Notes: generated by a model not told the origin, from the letters alone. A DNA stretch of 64,000 nt from Pycnopodia helianthoides (GCA_032158295.1 CM063254.1:19730147-19794146), one strand, 5' to 3'. Positions 10,221-24,149 are shown, counted from the first letter of the stretch. Numbers and translations: made by a program.

Positions 10221-11590
10221 AATATTGATTTGTTTTTATTAATAATGTCCATTGAAAGTTTACAATGAACTAGTTTCCTTTAAACTCGTGTCCATAGGTA
10301 GTTATAGCATCAATAGTATAGACTGTATACAAACACAAAGTTGTGCCATTGGTGGACTCGAGGCACACAAATGTGCTTAGATTTACCCTGCCAAATCAAG
10401 GACTGAAAGTAACGAAAAATGTGCCTGTTTGTATAAAAAATAGAGATATGAAAACTGCCATGTGACATAAGGATAACTATGAACATTATTAAAGAGAATT
10501 TGAGAGCTGTATAACATCTTGGCAAGTGCTTTTCAGTTTTTTCTAAAGATTCCTTAAAGGTCATTTTATGTACAGGAAAAAACAGGAAACGGATATAAAA
10601 GCCGCGGTTTTCCTAGACCGTGGTATTACTTCACTGCAAGGGTTCCAATAATTTAACCACAAAACTATTGTGATAGTTTGGGGAATTGTAGAGGCCATTT
10701 TACACAACTGAGTTTCATTTGTGGATTATGTTTTATTTACATAAATATTGTTTTGCTGTGCTCAGTTTAGTTTTTGCATGGGAAAGGGCCAAGGAGGGGT
10801 ACCTGACCTTGAAGATGATAATCGAACACAGGAAACACATGAGTAGGACCACATAATTATGATGAAGGCACAGACTATCATCTGGTAAATTTGTCCATGT
10901 ATAGTGTATAAGACAGCAATACTTTTGAAATCTTCCATGCAGACGAGGAAAGCCGGCTTGGAAAATAACCTTTATTTGGTGAGTTCTCGAATTGGTGAAC
11001 TTGTCCAGACCACTGACCTCTGACAGCTTGGCGGAAACGAGGAGACGAAAGGCTTAAAAATGACATGTGTATCCCTTATGAAGTATTCTTCTATAATTCC
11101 TTGACCTTTTCTACCACGAGAGCAATCTTACTGCAATTCTTGATAACACATTGTACCCATTTTGCTGTATCGTGTGGGGGTTGTGTTTTTCTGTAAATAA
11201 TATAATTAAGATCGTATTCAGTAATAACTTACTCGAAATTAATAATTGAATGACGATATTCTGATCACAATTTAGATAGAGGAACTTAGTCAGGACAGAC
11301 CTGGGTGCCATTCTTAAACAATTAACTTATTGTCCAGCCACACAGGGCAAGATTTTCTAACCGTGCCACCCCCAACCAGCTGCCGCTATAAGGCTAGAGG
11401 AGACCTAGTGCAGAGGAACGTCAGTAACCACAATATTGATATAATTATCTGCTTGCTTTATTTCCTATAAACCGCGGCTAAACCAAACTGCATTGCAGTT
11501 GCGTATATGAACAACTCCTCTCTATCAAAACCTACAATCAACTAAAAAATCTCGATGACCTAAAACTAGACTTTTTAAAAGAGAAGAAAC
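10221..11590. other. Intergenic AT-rich DNA
   Basis: No gene, intact repeat or RNA gene was recognised in this stretch upstream of MFSD10. Confidence 0.5.
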
Positions 11591-11720
11591 CGAGGCACTC
11601 AAGCCGTCAACACGACCGTGATCTCGAGGGTACAATCGCTACGATCTTTCCCCACCCGGGCCGCATCGCTATCGGACCACCGGTGTTTGCGTTGTAGCGC
11701 CGCCTCGGCGCTCAGCGAAC
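11591..11720. promoter_or_regulatory. CpG-rich patch in AT-rich intergenic DNA
   Basis: By hand count there are 18 CpG dinucleotides in 130 bp, including CGCCGCCTCGGCGC, against sparse CpG in the flanks. It may be an unmethylated regulatory element or a promoter, possibly a distal start for MFSD10 (4 kb away, correct side for the minus strand) or a non-coding transcript. Confidence 0.35.
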
Positions 11721-12588
11721 AGTGGGGCTATGCACGCTAAAGTACTCATCAATTCAAAGCCACGAGTGCCACTTGAGTACGGTCTATAGTTGACTGATTG
11801 CAGTCGGATACGACATTGTGTGTGAAGTCTTTTTAAGGGTTACAACATTGCCAAATTTGGTACCAATTTGATACATTACGAAAACCCAAACAATATTAAT
11901 CATATTTTTGTCAGAAGATGCAGAGGGGAATTTTATTCCATTTCTCCAAGACATCATTTCGTTTAAATCATTTAATTTGATTTTTCTCACAACACGACTG
12001 GAAACTGGTCATAATTCTTCATAACAATCTTCATTTTAAATTATAAAGATTCAGTATTCTCCATGTTCCTAATAACTCAGTTATCGATTGGTTTGAGCAC
12101 ATCGATCCTTATCTAACCTAAGGGCAGCATGACACTCCGCGAGAAATAGAGAGAATACAAGAAAGCCAAGAAGTTACAGTAATCTTATAGCGTCGTCTTC
12201 CCATTACATCCTACCTTTAACAAATATCGACTAATAATGGAACCACTAGATTTGCATCGTAGGGTTGTACTTTTGTGCCTTAAACTGCCACCGAATGAGC
12301 AGGAGTTTGACTGACACGTTACGGGTCAACAATGCCTTGTCGACGGTGCAACCTCCTACCGCTGACATGCGGGGCAACGGCTAACACTATACGCCACCCT
12401 TATCTTCTTGTCTGGTCGGATCGTTGACCCATTTAATTTTATTAATAACTTATATTAAATGGGCTATCTGCTTGACGCACGTGCTGTTCTAGTTTCCCTA
12501 TTCCCCTTGAGTTGATTGTTGTTTTGATGCGTACAAGGGTTAATGTTGGTGGTATTGAAGTTATTGCCTTGATGAGGTACGGAACTAT

Positions 12589-12610
12589 CACGAGAATTGC
12601 AATTCTCGTG
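12589..12610. repeat. Perfect 22-bp palindrome
   Basis: Each half is CACGAGAATTG followed immediately by its complement CAATTCTCGTG, with no spacer. No surrounding repeat family was recognised. Confidence 0.85.
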
Positions 12611-15600
12611 GGGTTTCAAACATGTTTTCCTTATCAACTCTGCGCTACGAGGCATTAAATCTCACATCGACACGAAACATGAATAATGTCTCCGTCATCA
12701 TCTCCATATCACATTGTTCTATCTTGTTTGGGTAGAGATTAGCTTATTGCCAGCCACGCAGGAATGAAACCAGAGTTTGTCTGGTCGTTCACACTGGAGA
12801 ATTAATCCTTGTGATTGAATGCTCCCTTGTGAAGACAGACATCTATATATCAAATATTCAAAGTCAGGAATTCCCATATCTTGATAAAGTTGTTTTTTTG
12901 CATGATTTATTTCTCGATCTGGTGATCATGTATCGATGGCCATGTAATTGGTCTTATGTGCAGATTGGTTTGGTATCACATGAGATGACATAATGACCCT
13001 TACTGATCATTTTCGGCATTGTCATTATGATCGTAAATTTTCCTTCGAGATGTTTTACTTGATCGTCCGTGGCCTAAGAAAATCTTTGGATGTTGGCTTT
13101 GGCCGTTTGAGCCAATAGCGAATAAGGCGATGCTGAATACTAAAAAGTGATTAGAGCTTTATCCAAAGCCCATAAGCCATAAACTTTGACCTTGTCCACT
13201 ATGGCTTAAGTATCAGCAGCCATGTTAAATTTGAAGTCCGAACAATCAACCAACTAATACACAGCCTAATCATGAAGCTCATCAATACCCAATTGCCGAC
13301 TATGTATCAGCATCAGCCTATTTCTGTAGAGCTATAGTTAGCAAATAAATCGATGAAAAAATATGGCAGATTCCTGTCGAATAGTAGGAAAAAACCCTGA
13401 CTTTTCATTAAAGTATACGTCCCCAGCCAGGAAAATGACAATTTGGGTCTGATGGGCTGGGCCCAAAGTCATTGCTCATTACTAGTCACCAATGATGATC
13501 CCACGATGTTTATGCTACGCAGGCAACGGTGATAGTACGCGGGTATCTTGAAATAAACCATTTTTGATTTAAACGTCACTTTAATTAATTTACAGCTCTC
13601 TAAGTTGTTGTTTTGAGGACAAGACAGTATTGCTCATCGACAGTTTCAACGTCTTGGCAACCTTTGATCAAGTATCATTCAAACCCAATGATGGGTTATG
13701 ATCACTGACAGCTCATGCAGGCTGACTTTTGAAAAATACATTATGAAAATATTTTGAAACTGTGCGGCACATCACAGCGTCAAAGAGGGGTACATGCGAC
13801 GAATTCAAACCACTGTTTGACTAATAATCATAATGAGATGGTACAAATGCCATGAAAATTAATTCTCACTGATATAATTGTTATTTTCAGAAGAACTTCA
13901 CAGGTTTGCCGCGTAAATACTGTTCCATCGAATGAACACAAACTCGCTGGTATGCATGGGGCCCACATTTGAATCACTATGGAAGAGAATAACATCAAAC
14001 TGTACACTCCCTCACGCTGTTTCTATTTTCAGTTAAAGGTCAATGGTTAATTATTGCAGGTCAAGGGCTATGACACATTATTTACATTAATCCTACTCAG
14101 AGATGGAGGAGTATAGACGCAGGATATGTAAGGATCCAAACTCGACACCGGCAAGAAGCAAGACGGCTCACCCTGGGCTCACCGTGATTTTGGATCACTC
14201 CTGGACCGGGGCGGTGCCGTTATTGACCCGAGAGTACAGCGTGATGATGACCCACTACACCGAGACTTTGTCATAGATAAATGTTATTAAAGCCTTCTCC
14301 CTATTAATTAAGTCAGTCACAAGTGACACAAGTCATCGGAAATGTCATAGTTTAAAGGTTTCGATAAAAATAAACCTGTCACATTCGTGTAAACGGAAAG
14401 AAGAGCATTTGATTTCCAGAATTAATGTCGTTCATTCACATTAATGTTTTAAGAACTCTACCTTTTAATCTGGAGACAACAGCATTGCGGGAGAAGTAAC
14501 AACAAAATAACTAATGTCCATACTCAACCATAAGCGAGCCAGTGTTAATTGACTTTACAGTATTATGAAAATAAATCCGGCGAGCGAAGACAATGCTATG
14601 CCGTGATAGGTTCACAGCGAACAGTTGAGGCAGCAGCTATTGGGCACTACCGATACCGTCTGTAAGGCATTCTTGACGGCAGGCAGCCCAAGACATTGTG
14701 CGCTTTAATCTCAAGTACTGTTTATTATCAGAAGAGATGGAGTTAGAATAGAGACAATTAATTTGAATGCTTGCATGTAATTTGAGGGCTGTTTCATTTG
14801 AAGGAAACCATTAATTGATACATTGGTGGGTTCTGTATCCGTTCCGTGCCCACTTAAAGCTCAATGAGTCTGGCGTAGCAAGACAATGCGATAAAAGCAA
14901 AGCAAACTCTTATGCCTGGGAGGTCCAAATTAATTGCTTTTCCTTACAACTAAATGGCTACCTTTAAATGTCACTCAAGGCAATGTAAAGACGTAAGTTA
15001 CACGTATTGATTACTTGTGTGAGTGTCTTAGAAACACTCTTAGCTTAGACACTCTAAAGTCATCTTCCCTGTTAGTCAAATGAGGAAAGCACTTAGGAGT
15101 AAATACAGCGCAACGATTGCAAATAAAAGCCTGTTGGTTTGTTAGGGATCCAGTCAATGTAGTGGTGGTACTCAATGCTTGTCTATAATATTGTCAAACA
15201 TTATCTGCAACGATTTGTCGATATGTAAAATAGTGTAAAAAATGACCACCCGTACAGGGATAACTTCAGTACAGTTATTGATACAATAATTAATTTGGAT
15301 TTTATATGATTATATTCATCTCAACCGTCCATTTCTCTACAGACTTATAATTATCTTATCACATTTAAACCATAAAAATGTTGTCAAAAAGTTGTTCTCT
15401 GTGTTTCTCAAGCGTTTAATTGGTATAGGCAATGAGCTTCATCCACACTTACCATTAATCTCTGTTTTCATAAGTTATATAACCTTACGAAGCACTTGCG
15501 TCATAAGGTAACCAAACAATATCAGTCTTTCAAATACTCAGTGATCCAGCAGAAATAATATGTGTCAGGATGGTATAATACCTGATTTTTAGCAAGTAAA

Positions 15601-18600
15601 CTTTCAACAACAAACTATGTCTTGTTTATCAATGGTCTGAACGTATCATGTCGCAAAGTTTGAGAAAGTAATGGAACAGCTTGTCAGCATCAACTTAAAC
15701 ATAAACAACATCAGCTGCTCCGATCCGACGCATTTTAAACTGTGTTGTTTTTTGAGATGACCAGCCAACCCATGCTTGTCTACTTTTACCGGAACTTAAT
15801 TTATTATTAACGACGTTTCGTTTGAAAGGTCTTCGGAGTGAGTTAGTGAAGCATCTTATCTCACACAGCCTGCCATGACTAATTAATTAGGCATGCAGGA
15901 TCGAACGAGAGATAAATTAAGCAACGATTTTGTAATAATAACTAAAAACAACTATCTATTCAAGAAACACAACCACAAAATACTGTGGTTCAATAATGCT
16001 TCGTAGTTCAAAATGCCAGCATTGCATCTTTGATATTATTATGCTCTGATTCCAATAATCTTTACAATTAAAAGTGGTTATATCACTGACTCTCGAAACA
16101 GTAAAACAGTGCATGTGATATTTCTGTTTAGTTTACTCTGAATGAAGGATTATAAAACAAAACTTATAGTTGGTTTATAATAATACTTTTAAAAGAAAAA
16201 AGAGGTATTAGAAACGTTCATGACATTTTAATTTTATTTAAGTCAAAACTTGATTCTTGCTGTTACAAAAAATAAATAAACCACCAGGCCTGTGTTATTT
16301 CAGAGAAAAAGCACTGGCACGTTGTTTTGACGTTAAAATCTGCCAGTGAGAGATAACAACTGGCGCTGATTTGTTGATGTTTATCTCACATTTGTGGTTA
16401 TTTTAATCATATTGTTACACGACTACCCTTCCTTCTTGCCCTAGCTATAACACCGGATGTACTCGGTTTACAAGCGTCAATGACAAAGAGAAACCCAGCT
16501 TCCTTGTAATGGTAGGGAAGATGCGTTTACATCAGTACGTCTGCAAGATTACTCTGTATTTGGTTGTGCCATCCAACCATGACATTGATCAATATTGATG
16601 GAGCTATTGTACCCTCAAATCCCGATGGTTCTGGAAAAAGACAAAAACATCTTGTAGATTTGACTATACCAGTACAATATCTCTTGGACAGTGCATCCCT
16701 TCCTCCATTCTCCGAGCCCACCATATCAATAGCAAAGCAGTAAGACGAGATAGTTTTTTAACACAACACAGCCCCTGCACGTGTCGGTCACGAGCCACAT
16801 GCGATCAGCCGGACGGCTTGCAGGGGGGCGAGTTATTAATGCCACGTGGTGCCCCATCCCACTGGCCCCTAGGCACTAATGTCGCGTGCTGAAACAATCA
16901 AAACCGATTAGGAGCGTGAAAACACGCCGGGGTATCTTGTCTTCCTGCCCGTTGCTTTCTGACTCCAAGACCGTGCATGAAGCATGATTCCCGGTACAAA
17001 GACCGGGGCAACAGAGACTGACTCTCAAGTCAAATAAAGGAACTGCTCCTTTTATCTAGAGGGCAGTGTACTGTGGAAATAAAATATTGTAAAACCACAC
17101 TTATAAACAGTCAGATCTACTGCAAGTAACATCAGAGTATGACGATATTTACAGCATGGTGTTAATTACTCACAATATTTTCAATATTTAATTATTTTGT
17201 TGACCATAAAAAGACCAAAATAGTGTCATTTCTGTCTTGTTCAATTTTTTGTTGTTGGCCTCAGATGATCTCATTCAAGCTTCTAAAAAAGTGGCTTCGT
17301 TTTCCAAATATAGGACTCATATCAGACCTGTTTGGTATTTTTCAATGAAGAGCGGAAATCACAATTAGAAAAGTTATAGAAAAAAAAGTGTCACAGATGT
17401 AATGATTTCTTAGAATCCTACGATCCCTCCATGAAACAATTTCCACTAAAACTAAAAGTGACCGAACTTCTGACAGATTGTAACCGACTATGGTCGCCTT
17501 TTCTTGGACAAAGCTTTGGAATGTAGCAAAGGGGGTAACATAATAGTAACCAATCTCATCTCCAGCTCATTTAAAAAGTTATTGTTTTTTTCAGTTTATG
17601 ATTTATAATGATTTTACAGAATGTGATATGAATCTACACGATATCTTAATCTGAGAAAAAAAGGGTAACAACTTGAGCCGTGATAGTGCACATAAAGTGG
17701 ACTGACTAAGCCACCGGGTGCTGAGTCAACTAAATCCCTGGGCAGAACGTTACGTGGAGCCTGGGTCCCAATCGCTGATAGACTAGGCGACATCGGGTCT
17801 GCAAACCCTGCCATAGTAATGGCGTTATAACCCTATGTTACAACCGACTTCACGCATAAACTACGTCCTTGCTTCAACTCTACCATTGCAGGATTGATAG
17901 ACGATCTGGCCCAGTTTGCATTGATGCGGCACGGACTGTGAAGGGGGGTAAAGGGAGTGCTCTCCCCCACTCCCCATGGCCACACAAACCAAAGATCAGG
18001 CCCAGGGTGCACCAACTTACGGATTTCCCGTTTTTGATTGTGAATTGGAGCTCACGTATCATAACCCGCCCCCAGTGCCCCCTATTACTAAAACTGAACC
18101 CATATTCCCGAAGGCTATGTGCCTACTGTTAACCCCTTCAACATACATTCATTGTACATTGTATAAAAAAATTGTAACAACATGGATGGAAAGAGGTTTT
18201 CTATAATATGGTGAACGATGAAACACTTCGTCTTTTTCAGAGTAATGTGCAGTGAACGTTCACTGGTTTCATTTTGTAGTGATGTGTATACTTATCCAGC
18301 AATTTTCTTTGGTACAGTTGAAAATTATCGAAGACGTTGAAACTATTATCACTTCACTCTATCCCCCCTTCACCCCGTGCAATATTTCCCGGGTCTCATT
18401 CTTCACTGACAAACTCCTCCCGACTCGCAGAGAAAGTCATTACCTCTCCAGGCCAACCCCGAGGTGCCTCGCGTGTAAAGAGGCGTGCATATGCGCTGGG
18501 AGATATTTACACCGGGTGTGACCCAAGGGTGTTGATGTTCCAACTGTTAAAGTCCGGTATACTCCCCAGGGTTTGGCCAAGAGGGGGTAGACTGACCTTG

Positions 18601-19020
18601 CTCTCCCCGTTTATAGAACGGAGATTCATTTCTTCATGTCAAAAACCGTCAGCCTAGGAAATAGCAGAAATCTTGAGTGTAATTAGGTTGTAACTTGGCC
18701 CTTGGGAACTGCTCTCCTGAGACACGCATATATAATGCGTGTATAACGTAATTTACATCCAATTTATAGTAATTCATATCTAATTCAAGTGATAATTCCT
18801 GGAGTATTATCTCTGCAGGCGACTTGTATGACTACTCTACTAAAAATGGCCACCGTCGTACTGGGTTGTGTACGTTTTCGTTAATGTGTGACAAGGACCT
18901 CGACCCAAAATGGCCGCTGCTGAGTGTACATTTCAATTATAATTTTTGCAATCATGAACCGTATAGAGAATGTTCCATCATGTATTGTGCTCTGACCATG
19001 AGTTATTATTTGTTTTTCAT
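12611..19020. other. Gene-poor, repeat-poor intergenic DNA
   Basis: There is very little recognisable transposon sequence in these 6.4 kb, unlike the MFSD10 side. Several GC-richer islands (14.10-14.28, 16.78-17.04, 17.69-18.12 kb) stand out. Open frames here (e.g. 16527-16724 minus, 17976-18206 plus) show no recognisable product. The repeat-poor character could mark regulatory DNA under constraint, but this is inference. Confidence 0.4.
14103..14276 (+). CDS. Unrecognised 57-codon small ORF
   Basis: An ATG in good context (G at -3, G at +4) opens a 57-residue frame (begins MEEYRRRICKDPN, ends HYTETLS). Its base composition is GC-richer than the surrounding kilobases. No domain, signal peptide or family was recognised, and no splice partners were identified. 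It may equally be a conserved non-coding element that happens to be open. Confidence 0.2.
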   Translation: MEEYRRRICKDPNSTPARSKTAHPGLTVILDHSWTGAVPLLTREYSVMMTHYTETLS

Positions 19021-19396
19021 TTAAAGGAACATTACAGAATTGGTTTTTACTAACAAAACAGTTGCTGGCAGTGTAAGCACTGTATATAATCCACCATATA
19101 CATAAACTGACAAACCTGTCGAAGTTTGAGATCGATCGGCCATCTGGGTCACGAGAAAATAGTGCAAAACCGATTACAAATTTGCATGTGTTATACAATG
19201 CATGAATAAAACGCTCATGAGCGATAAACTCCAATCAGAAATTAGTTTGATTTATTTCTCATCAAATATGGCATTTCAGCCAGAAATATTTCTAGGGATG
19301 TTTTCTACCTTCATCATCATTAGACCGTGTAAGTTTTATGTAAATCTGTGATCAAAAGGATATTTTACAATTACCAATTCTGTAATGTGCCTTTAA
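19021..19396 (+). mobile_element. TTAA-flanked MITE family A, copy 1
   Basis: TTAA lies at 19021-19024 and 19393-19396. The terminal inverted repeats are AGGAACATTACAGAATTGG and CCAATTCTGTAATGTGCCT. It is 376 bp and non-coding. The second copy at 24804-25197 is in opposite orientation. The TTAA target suggests piggyBac-type mobilisation. Confidence 0.9.
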
Positions 19397-22013
19397 GCAA
19401 ATTAAGTGTACACTACAACTGCTAACTCAAACTATGAACAACGCCATTTTGTGATTTGCCAATAAAGCAAAGTACAGGATTAATAAATGTCCAAAGTCAA
19501 TGTGATTAATCTGAAAGCCCTCAAGGGATTATTTCCGTCTGAGACCTTGAGAAGAAGATAGCCTTTGAAAAACCACACAAATCACCCTCGCTATTTCGAT
19601 TGCCACAGTCTAAACAAGCTATGCAAACATTCACAACGCCCTCGACAAACCGTTATGCTGTTTTCACTGGCACACAGTGCTGCAATGTTCAAAAGTTGAT
19701 TGCTTGGTGTGTTTATTTCCCACCCAAAACATTAATGTTCTTTGTCTTTATTGTAAACCAAACAATAATCTCTTATGGTTCTATTGGGTCTTTTGTATTA
19801 GATTATGTTAAGTTTCTGAGTGTTCAGTTCCAGGGTTTTGTGAAGTTCGTCACAAAACAAAATGAGTCACCACATTTAATCTCAGACACTACAGACTCCG
19901 ACTGTCACACGGTAATCTGCCGCTCATTTCAACATAGTCTTACTGGAGTGAAAAACATGCATTTCCTGAAATGAACCATAAGGGAATCTTTTATTACTAA
20001 TATTTGTGCAGCTTAATCATAATGCATTGTATGGCAACGATAGATGGATATTGATACATGAACCAATCAGGCATTGATGATGTCTGGCGTTGGATTGTAT
20101 CTGATATGACAAATCAAAGGACTTGGTATATACACATAGCAACTCATTTGAATTTGACCAATAGGGAAGGTCGTTATGACTGGATCCGGGATGTAAACCG
20201 ATCAACTGTTACTCATATGAAAGATAAAGTACATTTGACACAAACAAAATGCAGCATGAAGTGGTCAAGATTGTCATAATATTGCAAAATTATCCGCAAC
20301 TTTAATACTAATGACTGAACGCGCAGATTTACCAAAATCTGCAGAAGCTACCGGTAGTTGTGATCTACCAATCAAATGCGTCAAAAGGGATGCTCTACCA
20401 ATCTAATGCATCGAGAAGGATGTGAGTTGGAACGTGTTATGATATTGGAATGAGTGGAGTGTTGTTGTGGAAAGACATACTTGAAAAAATGGGACTAAAC
20501 TTTCAAATAAGGCTCTACCTTTCATCATGTAATGTGGGTCGATAAAACAGAACAACTCAAGTACAGAGACCGTAATTTTTCATACTTTGCCGTTGTAGCT
20601 TGACCTAATAAATGAAGGATGGGACTGTGGACAATATCCAGAAAATATGGAGTATAAATACGTCCTATTTCTGCCTTTACACTACAGCCCACTTTGATTG
20701 GTGACACAGTGAGGGAGCCCTCTACGTTAGAGTCTGAGAACCAATCGTCGTCCTTGTTAGTTGAACCATACCGACAGTTTACAAACACTCAGCATCAATG
20801 GCCGCGTTATAAGGAAGTTATAGTCCTAGTCTGAATCTCCGTGTTTCTGTCGTGATTCTCCACTGCCCTTGGCCTTGACAGTCTTTTCCTGTAAATAATC
20901 AAACACTTAATGGTTTATCCTGCCTCGCTTGATTGATAAAAACCCTGAAGGACCGACCAGACCTACAGAACAACCTAGATTTATACTCCTCAAAATATTT
21001 GAAGCTGAGCAGAGTTTTCAGTCATGAGCTCGCTTTGCCATTGCAAGAGGGGTCAACCAAAACAAGGGGCGGATCCTAAAAAGGGAGAAAAAGGGAGGGA
21101 ATGTTCACTATGAATGCTTGAGTTGGGATCAGTTTCCAGAGTAATAATAATGAATGGACCGATGAAGCAATAAACAAATAATAATAATTGTTTCTTGTGT
21201 CACCCAATGCTAATAACATAGATCAAGTCACGGTTTATATATCGAGGGGTAATCAAATGACTATTGTTAGTGCAATGACCAATTCCAAATGTTTCTTAAT
21301 GGTAAGGATAAGAATATTGTCCAATGTACCTCAGTTCACCAACCCTTTAAATATTATTTGGATGGGATTAATCTCATAAAGTGGAAACTAAAATTACCTG
21401 CTTGTTATAAATTAAATTGAGTGAAGAAATAATCATTCAAAACCCTTCAACACAAATTAATTAGATCAGTGATTGGGAAATAAGCCAATAATATCGGAGT
21501 AAAAAAATATGAGTGTTCGGTTATTTTGTTTTGTACCTGGTGTCGGGGCCCAATCAATCAAAAAACATCTGCCTGTAAAGTGCCAAAAGAAGATTAAATT
21601 CCGTGTTGAATTATTATTAGTTGACCAAAACATTTATGACTCGTACGGTGTGATGGGAATGTAAATTTTTGTACCATCAATGCCAAGGCTGAGAAAAGGA
21701 ATAAGTAAACTGATATAAAACCTGTCAAAACATTAATTTAATTAATTGAGCAAATAAAGGGGAAAAGGTATACGTATGATCACATCCATTATCTTTTTCG
21801 GGTCGGTGTAATCTTTTCAACGAATGAACGGTGGATATGAACAGAGCCTAGTTTATCACATCATTATGGATTGCCGTAATTGAGTCATATTTAAACTATG
21901 AACGGAACAATTTCTATAGAATATAGAATATAGGTAGACTTCCAATTGGAGATAACACATGTTTTTTTTTTGCATGGAATTTTGTAAGATATTATTTGTC
22001 AACCACTCAAGAA
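19397..22013. other. Intergenic DNA, nothing recognised
   Basis: This AT-rich stretch lies between a family A MITE and the 22-kb minisatellite. Open frames (e.g. the 124-codon frame at 19600-19974, which lacks a start ATG at its head) show no recognisable product. Confidence 0.5.
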
Positions 22014-22680
22014 GGACTAGATGTTCTCTTCTTAGAAGTGCTGAGATAGATCTATAGTCTTAGGACTAGGGTAAAGTCAAGTTCTCTGCTTAGAAGTGCT
22101 GAGATAGATCTAGTCGAGATAGATCTAGTCTTATGACTAGGGTAAAGTCAAGTTCTCTGCTTAGAAGTGCTGAGATAGATCTAGTCTTAGGAGGGACTAG
22201 GGTAAAGTCAAGTTCTCTGCTTAGAAGTGCTGAGATAGAATCTAGTCGTAGGACTAGGGTAAAGTCAAGTTCTCTGCTTAGAAGTGCTGAGATAGATCTA
22301 GTCGAGATAGATCTAGTCTTAGGACTAGGGTAAAGTCAAGTTCTCTGCTTAGAAGTGCTGAGATAGATCTAGTCTTAGGACTAGGGTAAAGTCAAGTTCT
22401 CTGCTTAGAAGTGCTGAGATAGATCTATTAGTCCGTAGGACTAGGGTAAAGGCAAGTTCTCTGCTTAGAAGTGCTGAGATAGATCTAGTCGAGATAGATC
22501 TAGTCTTATGACTAGGGTAAAGTCAAGTTCTCTGCTTAGAAGTGCTGAGATAGATCTAGTCGAGATAGATCTAGTCTTAGGACTAGGGTAAAGTCAAGTT
22601 CTCTGCTTAGAAGTGCTGAGATAGATCTAGTCGAGGACTAGCAATCTAGTCTTAGGACTAGGGTAAAGTCAAGTTCTCAG
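22014..22680. repeat. Minisatellite, about 10 units of 56-71 bp
   Basis: The core unit contains GACTAGGGTAAAGTCAAG, then CTTAGAAGTGCTGAGATAG and ATCTAGTC. Anchors recur at 22031, 22089, 22160, 22220, 22277, 22348, 22404, 22464, 22535 and 22606, giving spacings of 58, 71, 60, 57, 71, 56, 60, 71 and 71. The 71-bp form carries an extra GAGATAGATCTAGTC. The array is open in one frame (repeated RVKSSSLLRSAEIDLV) but this is a by-product of repetition, not a gene. Confidence 0.95.
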
Positions 22681-23080
22681 CCCAGTAGCCAAATCCCTTG
22701 ATGGTTTGCCCCCAAAAGATGTCAACAGATTTCACAGTAAGTCACAGATTCATCCAAGATGTCACCAGGATACCATATTATGTTTTATCATAATTGGTTT
22801 GAATCTAAGCTTGTCATAATGAATTAGTTGATTCATATCGGAGACGATGTCCCTAAACACACAGGGCTACGATGTGCCGTTCGTGACCCTTGCCAGACGA
22901 CCAGGTTGATCAACATCAAAACATGTTCGGTTTCCTGACTCTTATTTGTGCGGTTCCTTATGTGTGACCATAGCTAATGGTCAAGGCGCTTTTTGGTCCA
23001 TGGTTTGGCCTAAACGGTGTTAGGATTTCAAGTGATTTTAAAATACCAAACATGGATTCAAAGAAGTGAAATTGGATCTC

Positions 23081-23283
23081 AAATATTTCCAATAGATACG
23101 CCTACGTCACACAGCTATTAAATATTTCCAATGGTACGCCTACATCACAAAAAGCTATTAAATAATATTTCCTATATGGATACGCCTACATCACAAAACT
23201 CTTAAATATTTAAAATGGTTATGCCTACATCACTAATCTACTAATTAATTCCAATGGCTACTCCTACATAGAAACCCACTATT
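23081..23283. repeat. Degenerate tandem repeat, five units of about 40 bp
   Basis: Five successive units share AAATATTTCCAATGG followed by TACGCCTACATCACA, with unit starts near 23081, 23120, 23160, 23204 and 23247. Divergence rises toward the right end. Confidence 0.85.
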
Positions 23284-24149
23284 GGTCTAGTCGTGAAGTT
23301 GGTAATTAATAGTCATTTCTATTTTATTCATTATATTATTTTTGTTTAATCAAACATCCCTGAAAACAGCAAACCAAATGTTTGAAGTTTTAAGTGAAAT
23401 TCTTGTAAACACAATTGTTTTTTTCTTTGGAAGAACTGTCTTTAGTAAAAGATGACTGCGAACTATCAGTTCATATCCCCCTTTTCTAGCTGACGCCGAA
23501 GAGTCCGGGCCAAGAAGGGAGATGAGAGCCGTTGGGAATCGTTTCTTCAACTGGAGACTTGGAAGTTTTCCTGTAGAATGTGATGAGGGTGTTTCTGTAG
23601 GCAAGCCTTTCAGGCAGCTATCCAAACACACCGATCCTAGCCCAAGAACAGACCTCTCTTCTATAAGCAAGACAAACCCCCTACTTTGTGTCACAGAGAG
23701 GAATGAGGAACTCGACTGATCGAACGATCAAATTAATGTCCAATTTATGGATATGTTGGCCTACATTGATAAACTAGTGGATTGTTTAAGATCGATTAAC
23801 AAGGGAACCTTAAGGTTCTGTGCTAATAACTTATTTTGATCGTATATGTAGAGACTCTCTTGTGATCGGAAATCAAGATAATTTAGTTTGCCTGTATTGA
23901 GATCATCAATGAAGGAGAAAATGATGTGAATTGGGAACAGATGTCTTCCCATGCTCATTGGACAAGACGAATCTTTCTTGGATAGTGCAGCGGGAAGCTT
24001 TACAAGTGAACTTTCATTTACATCCAGAGTGTCAAAACACTAGTTAAGTTGAGAAAAGTACATCGCAAAATAAGGACAGTACATGTGCATGCAGCTAGGA
24101 TGGGCAACCTGCCTTGTGTACTGCAAAAAAATGTCTGGGTCGCAACTTG

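Noticed and set aside
16527..16724. 65-codon minus-strand frame (MVGSENGGRDALSKRY...)
   Set aside because: It looks mildly coding-like but has no family resemblance, and an internal acceptor-like tract gave no usable exon model.
22133..22333. Repetitive 66-codon frame (RVKSSSLLRSAEI repeats)
   Set aside because: It is a by-product of the 22-kb minisatellite. Units of 71 and 56-60 bp are not multiples of three, so the frame is not maintained.
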